A stretch of DNA of 64,000 bases, taken from contig WBUR01000013.1 of the NCBI GenBank assembly GCA_008933615.1, forward strand, positions 1 to 64,000. The letters are read 5' to 3'. Made by a program: the position numbers and the translations under genes. The notes beneath the pieces are model-generated. The model was not told where the DNA came from and searched no databases. It was given only the letters and a program-made list of their open reading frames with translations. The DNA is from a bacterium. GTDB lineage: Bacteria; CLD3; SB21. Below, in pieces: positions 17,544 to 27,900 of this stretch (the first letter of the stretch is position 1; every line of letters begins with the position of its first letter).

Positions 17544-19607
17544 ATGCATTCTAAGATAGCCGAAACGATATTGTGCGTTTTTTTTCTACTGGGAATTCCA
17601 TACGGTGTGCTTGAAGCGCAGGAGGCCGGTTCGATAAAGATTCCTCCCGATTCGGCGGTGGTTTCAGGCGAGGATTCACTTTGGGCCGATGCGTTCTCAA
17701 AATTGACCATCCAACACATAAATCAACAGGCCGACTCAGCGAACCTGTTCTTTCATTCCGATTCCTCATTCTTCTACAAAATTATCAGTCACGATGAAAT
17801 GATGAAATCCTACCATGGCGATTTCGCAGACTGGCTGTGGGTTGCAGGAGGATTTTATGTACACGACCTCGGCAGCTACGGTAAACCGATCACGGCATCA
17901 ACCAACGGATTATCCAATCGCCACATTCTTGTTTTGCTGGACGGCATTCCTATGAACGATCCGGATGCGGGCTGGATTAATTTGAATACGATCTCACTTG
18001 AAAATATCGAGCGTATCGAGATTTTCCGAGGAAACGGTTCTCCGCGGTACGGCGATCAGGCCGCCGGAGGATATGTTAATATTGTTCCGCGACAATTTAC
18101 AGCTAACGAGCCCCTCACGTCCATTAAATTCCGTTCCGCGTTCAGCCCTTTTCAGGACATCGGAATTTTTTTCGGAAGAAATCTCGGCAGCCATCTTCAA
18201 GTTTATGTCGGAGGTTCCGCGAAGGAAACGCCCGGGGAACAGAATGTACAGGGGTTGCAGGGCGGGTTCTTGTATAATTTTCAGCGAACACGCTATGCCG
18301 GAAAAAATCTGTATGCAGGGATAAATTTTCTGATTACGCCCGACTGGTCAATGAAATTCTATACACAGAGCAACAAAGACAGGTTCGACGCCTACGGGCG
18401 GAATATTTTCGGCGACAAAAATATTTTTGATTTTTCCACGGTTGGCGGATTCCGCAAGGACGAGAGGACGGATTACCATATGAGCCTTACCGGAAAAACA
18501 GATCGTTCTCTTTTTCAGTCGCACTTGTATTTTGTTAATATCAACCGCAACTCAAATAGTTTTCCAAAAGAAATAAGTATTCCGTCATTTTATTCAACGC
18601 AGTCTGTCGGATGGGATGGGCGGTACGGTTTGAATATAGCGCAGCATCGGTTATGGATCGGCGGAGAATATGTAAAACGTTCGATTGACCGGATCCCTAC
18701 GCAGGAAACGCGCAGTAATCAAACGGCCATATTTGCCGGAGATACCTTTGAATGGAATACATTGGTGATACAACCTTCGGGACGGTATGAATATCATACG
18801 ATCTATCATCAGGCGTTCTCCGGGGCATTGACAGTAACGCTGCCCGTGAATGACCATTTGGATATTTTGGCGAATGCAGGTCATACGGAAACCTTTCCGA
18901 CATTAATGGATGAGTTTCAAAATAACGTCGGGCGCTATGAAACTCAATTTTCAGGATTTCCTCCGGGTGATTTCAATTTTCCGATCAATTTTGCTAAAAA
19001 CCTTTCCAAGCAAACAACGCAAAGCTTGTCGTCATCCATTCATGTGAAAAACATCTTCTATTTTGACCGCGTGGTCATTAGCGGTTATGGAAATAACCTG
19101 CGCGACGCATTGTATTACTATCCCGTGAATTTCAACACAGATTCTATGGAGATCAAGGTTGGGAATCTTTCCCGTTCTAAAACGTACGGCGTGGAGTTTG
19201 AGTTCATGAAAAAAATTGCCATGTTTGAATTTACGGCCCGGCAATCGTTATCCAAAGGCGACGACGAAGTGCGTCAGGGAGTTCCGGCCTATCGCACTTA
19301 TTTTAGCGGGTATGGCACGTTTCTTTTTTTAAAAAATAATCTGAAACTGACTGGATTTTTGTCGGCGATGTACGTCGGAAAACATGCGGGATTCAGTTTT
19401 CACGATGCGCCGCAGATATATTTCATCACGCCGCGATATGCGCGCGGAGGATGGATATTGAACACGCGGATTTCGGTAAATATAGGAACGTTACAGATTT
19501 TTTATGAGGCGGAAAATTTTCCGCGCGTGCGGTTTACCATGCTCGACGGATACGATATTACGCGACAACAGGTTCGCGTCGGGCTGATCTGGAAATTGTA
19601 TAATTAG
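17544..19607 (+). CDS. TonB-dependent outer-membrane receptor
   Basis: The 687-residue protein has a signal peptide (ETILCVFFLLGIPYGVLEAQ). An N-terminal plug covers about 80-190, with HILVLLDGIPMNDPDAGW and IERIEIFRGNGSPRYGDQA, motifs typical of the plug and its exit. A long beta-barrel follows, ending in LIWKLYN. It takes up iron chelates, vitamins or other large substrates using TonB energy. The in-frame upstream extension to 17466 overlaps the transporter gene and is unlikely; ATG 17544 starts the signal sequence. The ligand is unknown. Confidence 0.85.
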   Translation: MHSKIAETILCVFFLLGIPYGVLEAQEAGSIKIPPDSAVVSGEDSLWADAFSKLTIQHINQQADSANLFFHSDSSFFYKIISHDEMMKSYHGDFADWLWVAGGFYVHDLGSYGKPITASTNGLSNRHILVLLDGIPMNDPDAGWINLNTISLENIERIEIFRGNGSPRYGDQAAGGYVNIVPRQFTANEPLTSIKFRSAFSPFQDIGIFFGRNLGSHLQVYVGGSAKETPGEQNVQGLQGGFLYNFQRTRYAGKNLYAGINFLITPDWSMKFYTQSNKDRFDAYGRNIFGDKNIFDFSTVGGFRKDERTDYHMSLTGKTDRSLFQSHLYFVNINRNSNSFPKEISIPSFYSTQSVGWDGRYGLNIAQHRLWIGGEYVKRSIDRIPTQETRSNQTAIFAGDTFEWNTLVIQPSGRYEYHTIYHQAFSGALTVTLPVNDHLDILANAGHTETFPTLMDEFQNNVGRYETQFSGFPPGDFNFPINFAKNLSKQTTQSLSSSIHVKNIFYFDRVVISGYGNNLRDALYYYPVNFNTDSMEIKVGNLSRSKTYGVEFEFMKKIAMFEFTARQSLSKGDDEVRQGVPAYRTYFSGYGTFLFLKNNLKLTGFLSAMYVGKHAGFSFHDAPQIYFITPRYARGGWILNTRISVNIGTLQIFYEAENFPRVRFTMLDGYDITRQQVRVGLIWKLYN

Positions 19608-19615
19608 GCAAAAGC

Positions 19616-20734
19616 ATGAGCGTGCACACTATGAAAAAAAGCAGAATATCAAAAGGCCGAATTCGCTCGAAGGATCAAATCCTACTTCTTCATGCCGCAG
19701 TGGAAGACACGGAAGACAGCGTATTAATAACCGATGCAAACCTGGAGCCGCCCGGGCCGCGGATTGTCTTCGTTAATCCCGGATTTTCTAAAATGACGGG
19801 TTACACCATCGATGAAGTCATGGGGAAATCACCGCGTCTAATGCAGGGTCCTAAGACGGATCGGAAGGTTTTGGATCGACTAAAACTTTGTCTGGAAAAT
19901 GGCGAACCGTTTTTCGGAGAGGTCATTAATTATCGTAAAGACGGAACGGAATATTTTCTTGAATGGCACATTTCGCCTGTTCGGGACGACGGCGGCAATA
20001 TTACCCATTTTGTTTCGGTGCAGCGCGATATTACTGAGCGAAAACGAGCGGAGGAACTTCGCATACAATTTCAGCAGCAAAAAGCCCGTACGGCGGCAAT
20101 AGTAGAAACTCAAGAAGAAGAACGAAGACGTATCGCCAAAGAATTGCATGACGCGCTGGGACAGATGCTCGTAGCCGCAAAATTCAATGTTGATATTCTA
20201 GAAGAAAAACTGGAGTTAACGGATGCATCGACAAGAAAACGGGCGGCAGACATCAAGAATCTCCTGAATCATATCATGCTTGAAGTGCGGCGAATATCCT
20301 ACAATCTAATGCCGAGCATATTGGAGGACTTCGGATTACCGCCGGCGTTAAGTCAATTATGCGAACAACTACCGCAGAACGAGAGCCTAAAAATCCAGTT
20401 CGTTTGTAAGGGATTGGAAAAAAGATTACCGCGTATCGTAGAAATCGGGATGTATCGAATTGCACAAGAGGCATTGAATAATATAATCAGACATTCGAAT
20501 GCACATGAAGCAACCATTCAGTTGATAAAAGATAGGAAAACGGTTACATTATCTATTGAAGATGACGGTAATGGTTTTATTCCGGACGAAGCGAATACAG
20601 GAAAACAGCGTCGCGGAATGGGACTAATGAATATGAGGGAACGAGCGGAATCCATAGATGCATCATTTTACCTTGACTCGCGTCCGGGGCAGGGGACGGA
20701 GGTCATAGTACAACTGAAAGATAACGAAAAATGA
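19616..20734 (+). CDS. Cytoplasmic PAS-domain histidine kinase (HisKA_3 type)
   Basis: The 372-residue protein has no membrane segment. A PAS domain with PAC tail lies at about 28-145 (VFVNPGFSKMTGYTIDEVMGKSPRLMQG, here noted in parts, and FVSVQRDITERKRAEE). HisKA_3 carries the His in RIAKELHDALGQML. A NarX/DegS-type ATPase domain ends in RRGMGLMNMRERAESI. The PGFSKMTGY and GKSPRLMQG motifs resemble those of LOV-like PAS domains, but the photoactive NCRFLQ Cys is absent (SPRLMQ), so it is not a light sensor of that type. It overlaps the LuxR regulator gene by 4 nt, which makes a classic pair. Confidence 0.88.
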   Translation: MSVHTMKKSRISKGRIRSKDQILLLHAAVEDTEDSVLITDANLEPPGPRIVFVNPGFSKMTGYTIDEVMGKSPRLMQGPKTDRKVLDRLKLCLENGEPFFGEVINYRKDGTEYFLEWHISPVRDDGGNITHFVSVQRDITERKRAEELRIQFQQQKARTAAIVETQEEERRRIAKELHDALGQMLVAAKFNVDILEEKLELTDASTRKRAADIKNLLNHIMLEVRRISYNLMPSILEDFGLPPALSQLCEQLPQNESLKIQFVCKGLEKRLPRIVEIGMYRIAQEALNNIIRHSNAHEATIQLIKDRKTVTLSIEDDGNGFIPDEANTGKQRRGMGLMNMRERAESIDASFYLDSRPGQGTEVIVQLKDNEK

Positions 20735-21366
20735 AAAAAATACGGATTCTATTAGCCGACGATCACGCCTTGGTGAGGGAGGGGATGAAAACCTTGCTTC
20801 AGGATGTAAATGATCTATTTGTTGCAGGGGAAGCGTCTGACGGACTTGAGGTTATTCAGAAGATCAAGGACCTGTCACCTGACATTGTCATCATGGATAT
20901 ATCTATGCCTCGTATGACCGGATTGGAGGCGACAGATTTGATCCAAAGGGAATTTCCGAAAACAAAAGTTTTGATCGTAACCATGCATGAAAACAAAGAC
21001 TATGCGCATCAGATATTTATATCCGGCGCGGCAGGTTATATATTAAAGAGCGCCGAAAAAAAAGAATTTATCAACGCCATTCGAACGGTTTACAAAGGCG
21101 AAAAATTTTTTACCCGCTCCATGTCCGACGTGACGGCCAAAAACTATCGAAACAAATCCCAATCGTCCATTCCAATCACCCGCCGCGAAAAAGAAATTCT
21201 CAGACTCATCGTGGACGGCTTAACTAATCAGGCCATTGCTGAAAAACTTTTTATTAGTCCCCGAACCGTCGACACCCACCGATCCAATCTCATGCAGAAA
21301 TTGGAGATCAAAAACACCGCAGGCCTCGTTCGATTTGCTATTGAAAACGGCATCGTCAGTCCGTAA
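20731..21366 (+). CDS. NarL/FixJ-type response regulator
   Basis: The 211-residue protein has a receiver at 1-120 with phospho-Asp in IVIMDISMPRMTG, Thr in VTMHEN and Lys in LKSAEK. A LuxR-type helix-turn-helix lies at about 145-205 (TRREKEILRLIVDGLTNQAI, then SPRTVDTHRSNLMQKL). It is the partner of the PAS kinase that overlaps it upstream, and it would bind DNA as a dimer on phosphorylation. Targets cannot be named from the window. Confidence 0.93.
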   Translation: MKKIRILLADDHALVREGMKTLLQDVNDLFVAGEASDGLEVIQKIKDLSPDIVIMDISMPRMTGLEATDLIQREFPKTKVLIVTMHENKDYAHQIFISGAAGYILKSAEKKEFINAIRTVYKGEKFFTRSMSDVTAKNYRNKSQSSIPITRREKEILRLIVDGLTNQAIAEKLFISPRTVDTHRSNLMQKLEIKNTAGLVRFAIENGIVSP

Positions 21367-21461
21367 CGCTTTGCAATCAAATACGTGTTTTACCTGATTG
21401 TTCCGCAAACCTTCTTATACTAATTTCTTAAGAAAATCAGAACACATAATCGTGGACTGCA

Positions 21462-21848
21462 ATGCGGAACATTACGATACTCGTCGCTGACGATAATCAC
21501 GTATTTCGGAAAACATTGTGTGAATTTGTTGAATCGCTGGGAGCTGTTACGGTTGTGGCCGAAGCGCTGGACGGCGATCACGCGATTGAACTTACAAGCA
21601 AGCTTCTTCCGGACATGATATTGATGGATATCAGCATGCCCAACAAAACGGGTCTCGAAGCGGCAAAAGCCATCAAGACTCGCTACCCCGGCATCTTTGT
21701 TGTTGTGATCACTCTCCATGATGGAGCCGTGTATCGGCAACTTGCCAAAGAATGCCTGGCGGATGATTTTATTCCTAAAAGTGATATGAAAAATAAATTA
21801 TCGGCTCTGATTATGCACAGACTTCATTCCGGCGAATACGAAACTTGA
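21462..21848 (+). CDS. Stand-alone receiver-domain protein
   Basis: The 128-residue protein consists of one CheY-like domain with the acidic pair in VADDN, phospho-Asp in ILMDISMPNKTG, Thr in VITLHD and Lys in FIPKSD. No output domain follows; the frame ends after SGEYET. It is close in sequence style to the NarL-type receiver just upstream (DISMP-TGLEA shared), which suggests duplication with loss of the HTH part. It may compete for phosphate from the PAS kinase or act by protein contact. Confidence 0.88.
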   Translation: MRNITILVADDNHVFRKTLCEFVESLGAVTVVAEALDGDHAIELTSKLLPDMILMDISMPNKTGLEAAKAIKTRYPGIFVVVITLHDGAVYRQLAKECLADDFIPKSDMKNKLSALIMHRLHSGEYET

Positions 21849-21990
21849 TGTAACCAAAAATCGGGTCTCTTGATTCCATAAATAAGATACTGTAAGTTTA
21901 CCCTAAGTAATTCTCTTTTTGTAAATTCAAAATTCACTTTCCTTATTGACTTGGTTAAGTTTTAATTCCATAACTGAAAGGCAAGATCGC

Positions 21991-22410
21991 ATGAAAAACA
22001 TGATGCAGGAATTCAAAGAATTCATGTCCAGGGGAAATGTCGTCGATCTGGCCGTCGGTATTATCATCGGCGGCGCATTCGGAAAAATTGTATCTTCGTT
22101 GGTCAATGATGTTCTGATGCCGCCCATCGGCTGGCTAGTCGGCGGACTCAATTTTAAAGATTTGTCGATCAAAATGAAGGCGCCGATGATTGACACTTCG
22201 GGCAACATGATTGATCACGTAGTGACTTTAAACTACGGATCGTTCATTCAAACCGCCGTGGATTTTATTATCATTGCATTCGCCGTTTTTATGGTGGTCA
22301 AGTTGGTTAACAAGGTCAAACGAAAAGAACCTCCGGCAGAACCCCCTAAACCGAGCAATCAGGAATTGCTGTTGATGGAAATCAGGGATCTTTTAAAAAA
22401 CGCTAAATAA
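21991..22410 (+). CDS. mscL: Large-conductance mechanosensitive channel
   Basis: The 139-residue protein has the MscL opening [25 protein letters not shown] (seen in two adjacent pieces), the pore-lining glycine-rich TM1, [16 protein letters not shown], a periplasmic loop, TM2 ([16 protein letters not shown]) and a charged C-terminal helix. It opens under membrane tension to release solutes on hypo-osmotic shock. ATG 21991 follows AAAGG; the longer in-frame start at 21946 lacks a site and would add an unusual N-terminus. Confidence 0.96.
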   Translation: MKNMMQEFKEFMSRGNVVDLAVGIIIGGAFGKIVSSLVNDVLMPPIGWLVGGLNFKDLSIKMKAPMIDTSGNMIDHVVTLNYGSFIQTAVDFIIIAFAVFMVVKLVNKVKRKEPPAEPPKPSNQELLLMEIRDLLKNAK

Positions 22411-22430
22411 CATTAACGAAGGAAGAAATT

Positions 22431-23288
22431 ATGAAGACATTATTAGTAATGGTATACGCTCTGGTTATCATGATATCACAAAGTTTGGTTGCGCAGGATA
22501 CCACAGGCTTTTGGAAAACCGGAGGAGCGCTTGGGCTTAATTTTAATCAGGTCGGATTAAAGAATTGGTCGGGCGGCGGCGAAAATTCACTGGCAGTGAA
22601 CGGGCTAGTAAATGGTTTTGCCAACATGAAAAAAGATAAAATTTCGTGGGATAATACACTGGAATTAGGATACGGCCTTGTTAAACAAGGTGATTTGGGC
22701 GTTCGCAAAAGCGACGACAAAATTGTCTTAACCTCCAAATTCGGGCGGGAAGCGATTGAATATTGGAGCTTCACAGGCTTGCTCGATTTCAGAACGCAAT
22801 TTGCAAACGGGTTCGATTACAAGACTACGCCGAAATCAAAAATATCGGAGTTCATGTCGCCAGCCTATTTGATGCTATCTCTTGGCGCCGAGTTCAAGCC
22901 CAACGACAATTTCTTCGCTCTCATCTCACCGATCACGGGTAAAATGACGTTCGTTCTTGACGACACGCTCTCCCACTACGGCGCGTATGGCGTCGATCCG
23001 GGGAAGACGGTTCGCAGCGAATTGGGCTGGAATATTAACAGCGTGTATAAACGAAAATTAATGGAGAATACGGATTTCCAAACTAAATTGAATTTGTTTT
23101 CAAGCTATGAAGACCTCGAGCATATTGATGTTAACTGGGAAAATATGCTTCTGCTGAAAGTGAACAAGTATATTACCTCCACCGTTTCGACGAATGTTAT
23201 ATATGATTACGATATCAAAGATACCGACGGGAAAGCAAAGTGGCAATTGAAAGAAGTGATCGCTGTCGGGATTTTGTATAATTTTTAG
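22431..23288 (+). CDS. DUF3078 outer-membrane protein
   Basis: The 285-residue protein has a signal peptide (LLVMVYALVIMISQSLVAQ). The DUF3078 signature runs from about residue 25: WKTGGALGLNFNQVGLKNW, then SGGGENSLAVNG. Amphipathic strands follow to a terminal NF. It is found mostly in Bacteroidota and relatives as an outer-membrane barrel of unknown role. A strong Shine-Dalgarno (GAAGGAAG) precedes it and a terminator follows at 23311-23342. Confidence 0.87.
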   Translation: MKTLLVMVYALVIMISQSLVAQDTTGFWKTGGALGLNFNQVGLKNWSGGGENSLAVNGLVNGFANMKKDKISWDNTLELGYGLVKQGDLGVRKSDDKIVLTSKFGREAIEYWSFTGLLDFRTQFANGFDYKTTPKSKISEFMSPAYLMLSLGAEFKPNDNFFALISPITGKMTFVLDDTLSHYGAYGVDPGKTVRSELGWNINSVYKRKLMENTDFQTKLNLFSSYEDLEHIDVNWENMLLLKVNKYITSTVSTNVIYDYDIKDTDGKAKWQLKEVIAVGILYNF

Positions 23289-23310
23289 GCCATCGGAAGA
23301 CGATGATTAA

Positions 23311-23342
23311 AAGGCAGTTGAAGTTTTTCAACTGCCTTTTTT
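23311..23342 (+). terminator. Rho-independent terminator
   Basis: AAGGCAGTTGAA (23311-23322) pairs perfectly with TTCAACTGCCTT (23327-23338) across a 4-nt loop and runs into a T-tract through 23342. It ends the DUF3078 transcript. Confidence 0.93.
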
Positions 23343-23431
23343 GTTGCAAAAAAAGTTAGTGTTTTTATTATTCGCCTTGGCTACATTCCTTTCATCTTAA
23401 AACGCGGCTACTCCGTATTCAATTCCGATTT

Positions 23432-23445
23432 TTGATCCATATCAA
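23432..23445. promoter_or_regulatory. FNR/Crp-type operator (perfect TTGAT-N4-ATCAA)
   Basis: The 14-bp palindrome TTGATCCATATCAA matches the FNR consensus at every defined position. Its centre is about 53 bp upstream of the AhpD-like start codon at 23492. A Crp/Fnr protein with the FNR-type Glu and Arg in its recognition helix is encoded at 28135-28839. Confidence 0.75.
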
Positions 23446-23491
23446 GCGGGATACCGTAGTGCAGCCATTACATTATTCCCAAGGAGAAAAT

Positions 23492-23839
23492 ATGGCAGAT
23501 CGTTTCAAAGAGTTTACAGAATTTCGCCAGAAGATGAACGAACGGATCCTGGAGCAAGATAATAAGGTCATTAAGCGATTCTTTTCAATCGATACGTTGA
23601 CCTATCAGCCGGGCGCGCTGGACGTCAAAACAAAAGAAATGCTCGGTCTTGTTGCCTCGATGGTACTGCGCTGCGACGATTGCGTGTCGTATCACATTAA
23701 TAAATGTAAAGAAGCCGGCGTTTCACGGGAAGAGATGTTTGAAGTCTTCAGCGTCGGCTTGGTTGTCGGCGGATCCATCGTTATTCCGCACTTACGCAGA
23801 GCCGTGGCGTTTTTAGACGAATTAGAAAAAGGGAAATAA
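23492..23839 (+). CDS. AhpD-like / carboxymuconolactone decarboxylase family protein
   Basis: The 115-residue protein has the CMD-family helical core with the redox CxxC motif and downstream His in LRCDDCVSYHINKC, as in AhpD-type disulfide reductants. Members take part in peroxide detoxification or dehydrogenase reduction. AAGGAG at 23481-23486 fixes the start at ATG 23492, not at the upstream TTG that lies in the operator. The perfect FNR-type box upstream suggests control by oxygen or redox state. Confidence 0.85.
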   Translation: MADRFKEFTEFRQKMNERILEQDNKVIKRFFSIDTLTYQPGALDVKTKEMLGLVASMVLRCDDCVSYHINKCKEAGVSREEMFEVFSVGLVVGGSIVIPHLRRAVAFLDELEKGK

Positions 23840-23886
23840 CGGGATAATATATACGTTTGATATAACTACATGAAAGTTATCATTCC

Positions 23887-24960
23887 ATGAGCAAGAAGAT
23901 GAAGAGTATTATAATATGGGGCGTTGTCGCAATATCTATCGGCGGTTTGTCGATCAATAAATGGATAACAAGTGAAGAGAAATCGAAATCCAACCGTGCC
24001 GCCGGAAGTTTTAACGACAGCAGAATTACAGTTAAAGGACGCGTTATAACTTATGAAACTCTGACCAATAAAGTGTTGGCCACCGGAACCGTAATCGCGA
24101 ATGAAGAAGTAGATATGAAAAGCGAGATATCCGGCCGGGTGGTACAAATTCTTTTCAAAGAAGGCGGCCGCGTCAGCAAAGGCGAACTGCTGATCAAACT
24201 CAACGACTCGGAGCTGCAGGCGCAACTGGAAAAATCGGAATCGCGTAAGAAATTAGCCGAAAGCAATGAGGTTCGGCAGCGGATATTACTTGAAAAAGAA
24301 CTTCTTGCCAAGGAAGTATACGACGCAACGGTCAATGAACTGAACTCCGTACAGGCCGACATTGCGCTGCTCAGGGCGCAGATCGCCAAAACGGAAATCC
24401 GTGCGCCGTTTGACGGCGTAATAGGACTAAAATACGTCAGTGAAGGCAGTTATATTTCTACAACGACCAAAATCGCAACTCTTCAGAATATTCTGGCGGT
24501 TAAAATTGATTTTTCAATTCCGGAAAAATATGTGAACGATATTCTTCGTGAAGCCGAGATAACTTTTACCATTTCAGGCACGGAAAAAAAATATAAAGGC
24601 CGTATATTTGCGATTGAACCTAAGATTGACCCGGCGACGCGAACGGTAGCCATGCGCGCGATATGCACCAATACCGACGGAAAAATATTTCCGGGCGCAT
24701 TTGCCAATATCGAAGTGGTTCTGAAGGAAACTAAGAATGCGCTGATGGTTCCGACGGAGTCCATTATTCCTGAACTGAAAAGTCAGAAAGTTTTTGTTTA
24801 TAAAAACGGCCTTGCGCAATCCATCTCGGTTGAGACCGGTTTACGAACGGACACAAAGATTCAGATCACCAAAGGGCTACAACCCGGGGACACGGTAATT
24901 ACTACCGGCGTGTTGCTGCTGAGGACCGGAAGCCCGGTGGCCATTTCAGATCTTGAGTAG
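23887..24960 (+). CDS. RND efflux periplasmic adaptor (membrane fusion protein)
   Basis: The 357-residue protein has an N-terminal membrane anchor (IIIWGVVAISIGGLSINKW). A lipoyl-like half-motif lies in NEEVDMKSEISGRVVQILFKEGG (seen in parts), followed by an alpha-hairpin at about 110-165 rich in Glu, Lys and Leu. The second lipoyl half is IRAPFDGVIGLKYVSEG, and beta-barrel and membrane-proximal domains complete it. It bridges the RND pump encoded 32 nt downstream to an outer-membrane channel. No TolC-like gene is next to it, so the channel is supplied elsewhere. Confidence 0.93.
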   Translation: MSKKMKSIIIWGVVAISIGGLSINKWITSEEKSKSNRAAGSFNDSRITVKGRVITYETLTNKVLATGTVIANEEVDMKSEISGRVVQILFKEGGRVSKGELLIKLNDSELQAQLEKSESRKKLAESNEVRQRILLEKELLAKEVYDATVNELNSVQADIALLRAQIAKTEIRAPFDGVIGLKYVSEGSYISTTTKIATLQNILAVKIDFSIPEKYVNDILREAEITFTISGTEKKYKGRIFAIEPKIDPATRTVAMRAICTNTDGKIFPGAFANIEVVLKETKNALMVPTESIIPELKSQKVFVYKNGLAQSISVETGLRTDTKIQITKGLQPGDTVITTGVLLLRTGSPVAISDLE

Positions 24961-24992
24961 TCTCATAAACACATTTTAAATAAAAGGCCTTT

Positions 24993-27900
24993 ATGAGTTT
25001 ATCCGCTATTTGTATTCGCCGGCCTGTGTTGGCCATTGTTTTGAATTTGGTCATCATCCTATTCGGCGTTATTGGATTTACTTTCCTCGGAGTACGCGAA
25101 TATCCTTCGATCGATCCGCCCATCATTACTGTGCGAACGAGTTATACCGGGGCTAATTCGGATGTGATGGAATCGCAGATCACGGAACCCCTGGAAAAGG
25201 CAATCAACGGAATAGCCGGAATCCGCGTTATTTCTTCATCGAGCAGCCAAGGTACCAGTAGTATTACGGTTGAATTTAATCTCGATGTGGATTTGGAAAC
25301 TGCGGCGAATGACGTTCGCGATAAAGTATCTCAAGCTGTCCGTCAGCTTCCGCAGGATATTGATGCGCCCCCCGTCGTGTCCAAAGCCGATGCGAATTCG
25401 GATGCAATTCTGACCCTGACCTTGCAAAGCGATACCAAGAACCAGCTTCAGGTCAGCGATTATGCTGAGAATGTAATTGCCGAGAGGCTTCAGACGATTC
25501 CCGGAGTCAGCGGCGTTCAGATTTGGGGCCAAAAAAGATATGCGATGCGCATCTGGATGGATCCGGCAAAATTGGCATCCTACAAATTAACACCGCTGGA
25601 TGTGAAGAGCGCTCTCGACCGCGAAAACATAGAGTTACCCGGAGGTAAAATTGCCGGTAATATGACCGAGTTGACCGTTCGGACATTGGGCAAACTGGTT
25701 ACGGAAAGTGATTTTAATAATCTGATCATAGTTGCGGACGGCGAGACCACAATCCGATTACAGGATATTGGTTATGCCATTCTCGGCCCGGAAAATGAAG
25801 AAACGATATTGAAGGAATCCGGCATTCCGATGATCGGTCTGGCCGTCGTACCGCAACCGGGCAGCAACTACATCGATATCTCGGACGAATTCTACAAGCG
25901 CGCCGAACAAATAAAAAACGATCTGCCGAAAGATTACCGCCTGAATTTTGCGATGGATAATACGCGGTTTATCAAAAGATCCGTTGAAGAAGTTAAGGAA
26001 ACGCTTTTCATCGCAATAGCGCTGGTGATCCTGATAATTTTCCTGTTTTTCAGAGATTGGATTATCGCCGTGCGTCCTTTAATTGACATTCCCGTTTCTT
26101 TGATCGGAGCTTTTTTTATTATGTATCTATCCGGATTTTCTGTAAATGTTTTGACTCTTTTGGCGATTGTGTTGGCAACGGGTCTTGTTGTGGACGACGG
26201 CATCGTTGTAACTGAAAATATTTTCAAGAAAGTGGAGGCCGGGATGAATCCGATGCAGGCCGCCTTCAAAGGCTCTCAGGAAATATTCTTTGTGGTCATT
26301 TCCACCTCCATTACATTGGCGGCCGTGTTCATGCCGATTATTTTTCTTCAGGGATTTGTGGGACGCCTCTTCCGCGAGTTCGGGGTTGTGCTTGCGGGCG
26401 CCGTTCTGATTTCCGCTTTTGTATCGCTGACCCTCACGCCCATGCTTAACGCAAAATTACTTCGCCGTAAACAAAAGCATACCCGCTTTTATGATATCAC
26501 GGAACCGTTTTTTGTGAATCTGGTTAATTCATACAGCAGCGGACTAAACCGTTTTATGGCCAAGAAATGGATATCTGTTGCAATCATGATCGCGTCCTTT
26601 TTCATCATATTTTTGGCAGGATCGCGCCTGCAATCCGAACTGGCGCCTCTGGAAGATCGCAGTTTATTACGTATAACGGCGACGGGGCCTGAAGGCGCTT
26701 CGTACGATTATACGACTCGTTTTATGAATAATTTGGTGGAATTTGTTAATGATTCTCTTCCTGAGAAAAAAGTGTTTCTGACTGTAACCGCGCCGGGGTT
26801 TGCCGGAACCGGCGCCGTTAATACGGGCTTTGCCCGCGTGGTGCTGACTCCTCCGGAGGAAAGGTATCGCACACAACAGGAGATCGCGAATTATATTTCT
26901 GCGAATTTGCGCCGCTTCCCGGAAGCGCGTGCGTTTGTTATTCAGGAACAAACGATCGCAGTAGGCGGCGGACGCGGCGGACTTCCGGTACAATACGTCT
27001 TACAAGCGCCTAATTTTGAAAAACTAAGAGAGGTGGTTCCTAAATTTTTGGAAGAAGCGCGAAAAGACCCTGCGTTTCAAATCGTCGACGTCAATCTTAA
27101 ATTTAATAAGCCCGAACTGCACATCAGTATCGATCGTGACCGCGCGCGCGCATTGGGGGTATCGGCAACGGATATCGGACAAATTCTGCGCCTGTCGTAC
27201 AGCGGACAGCGGTTTGGATATTTTATTATGAACGGGAAGCAGTACCAGGTCGTGGGCCAGATGAGCCGTGAATACCGCGACAAACCGCTGGACCTGAAAT
27301 CGCTGTATGTGAGAAATACCAAGGGTGAATTAATTCAATTAGATAATATCGTTTCGGTAACCGAACGTGTAGCCCCGCCGCAGTTATATCATTTTAATCG
27401 TTACGTATCGGCAACCGTTTCCGCCGGCCTCAATCCCGGCATGGCCATGGGTGACGGAATCGCTGCAATGGACAAAATTGCCGATAAAGTTCTGGACGAA
27501 TCGTTCAGCACCACGCTCAGCGGGCCTTCACGTGACTTTGCCGAGAGTTCATCCAATATTCTTTTTGCATTTATTCTGGCGCTTGTGATCATCTATCTTG
27601 TGCTCTCTGCACAGTTTGAAAGTTTTATCGATCCGTTCATCATCATGTTAACGGTGCCGCTGGCTTTAGCCGGGGCGTTATTGTCCCTTTGGTATTTTGA
27701 TCAAACGCTGAATATTTTCAGTCAGATCGGTATTATTATGCTCATCGGACTGGTTACGAAGAACGGTATTTTGATCATTGAGTTTGCAAATCAGCGACGG
27801 GAAGAAGGATTAACTGTTTTCAAAGCCGCGCAGGAGGCTGCGAGATTGCGTTTTCGTCCAATCGTGATGACAAGCCTTGCGACCGTTCTGGGCGCCCTGC

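Noticed and set aside
19616-20734. The PAS kinase as a LOV blue-light receptor
   Set aside because: The MGKSPRLMQG segment looks LOV-like, but the flavin-binding Cys of NCRFLQ is replaced.
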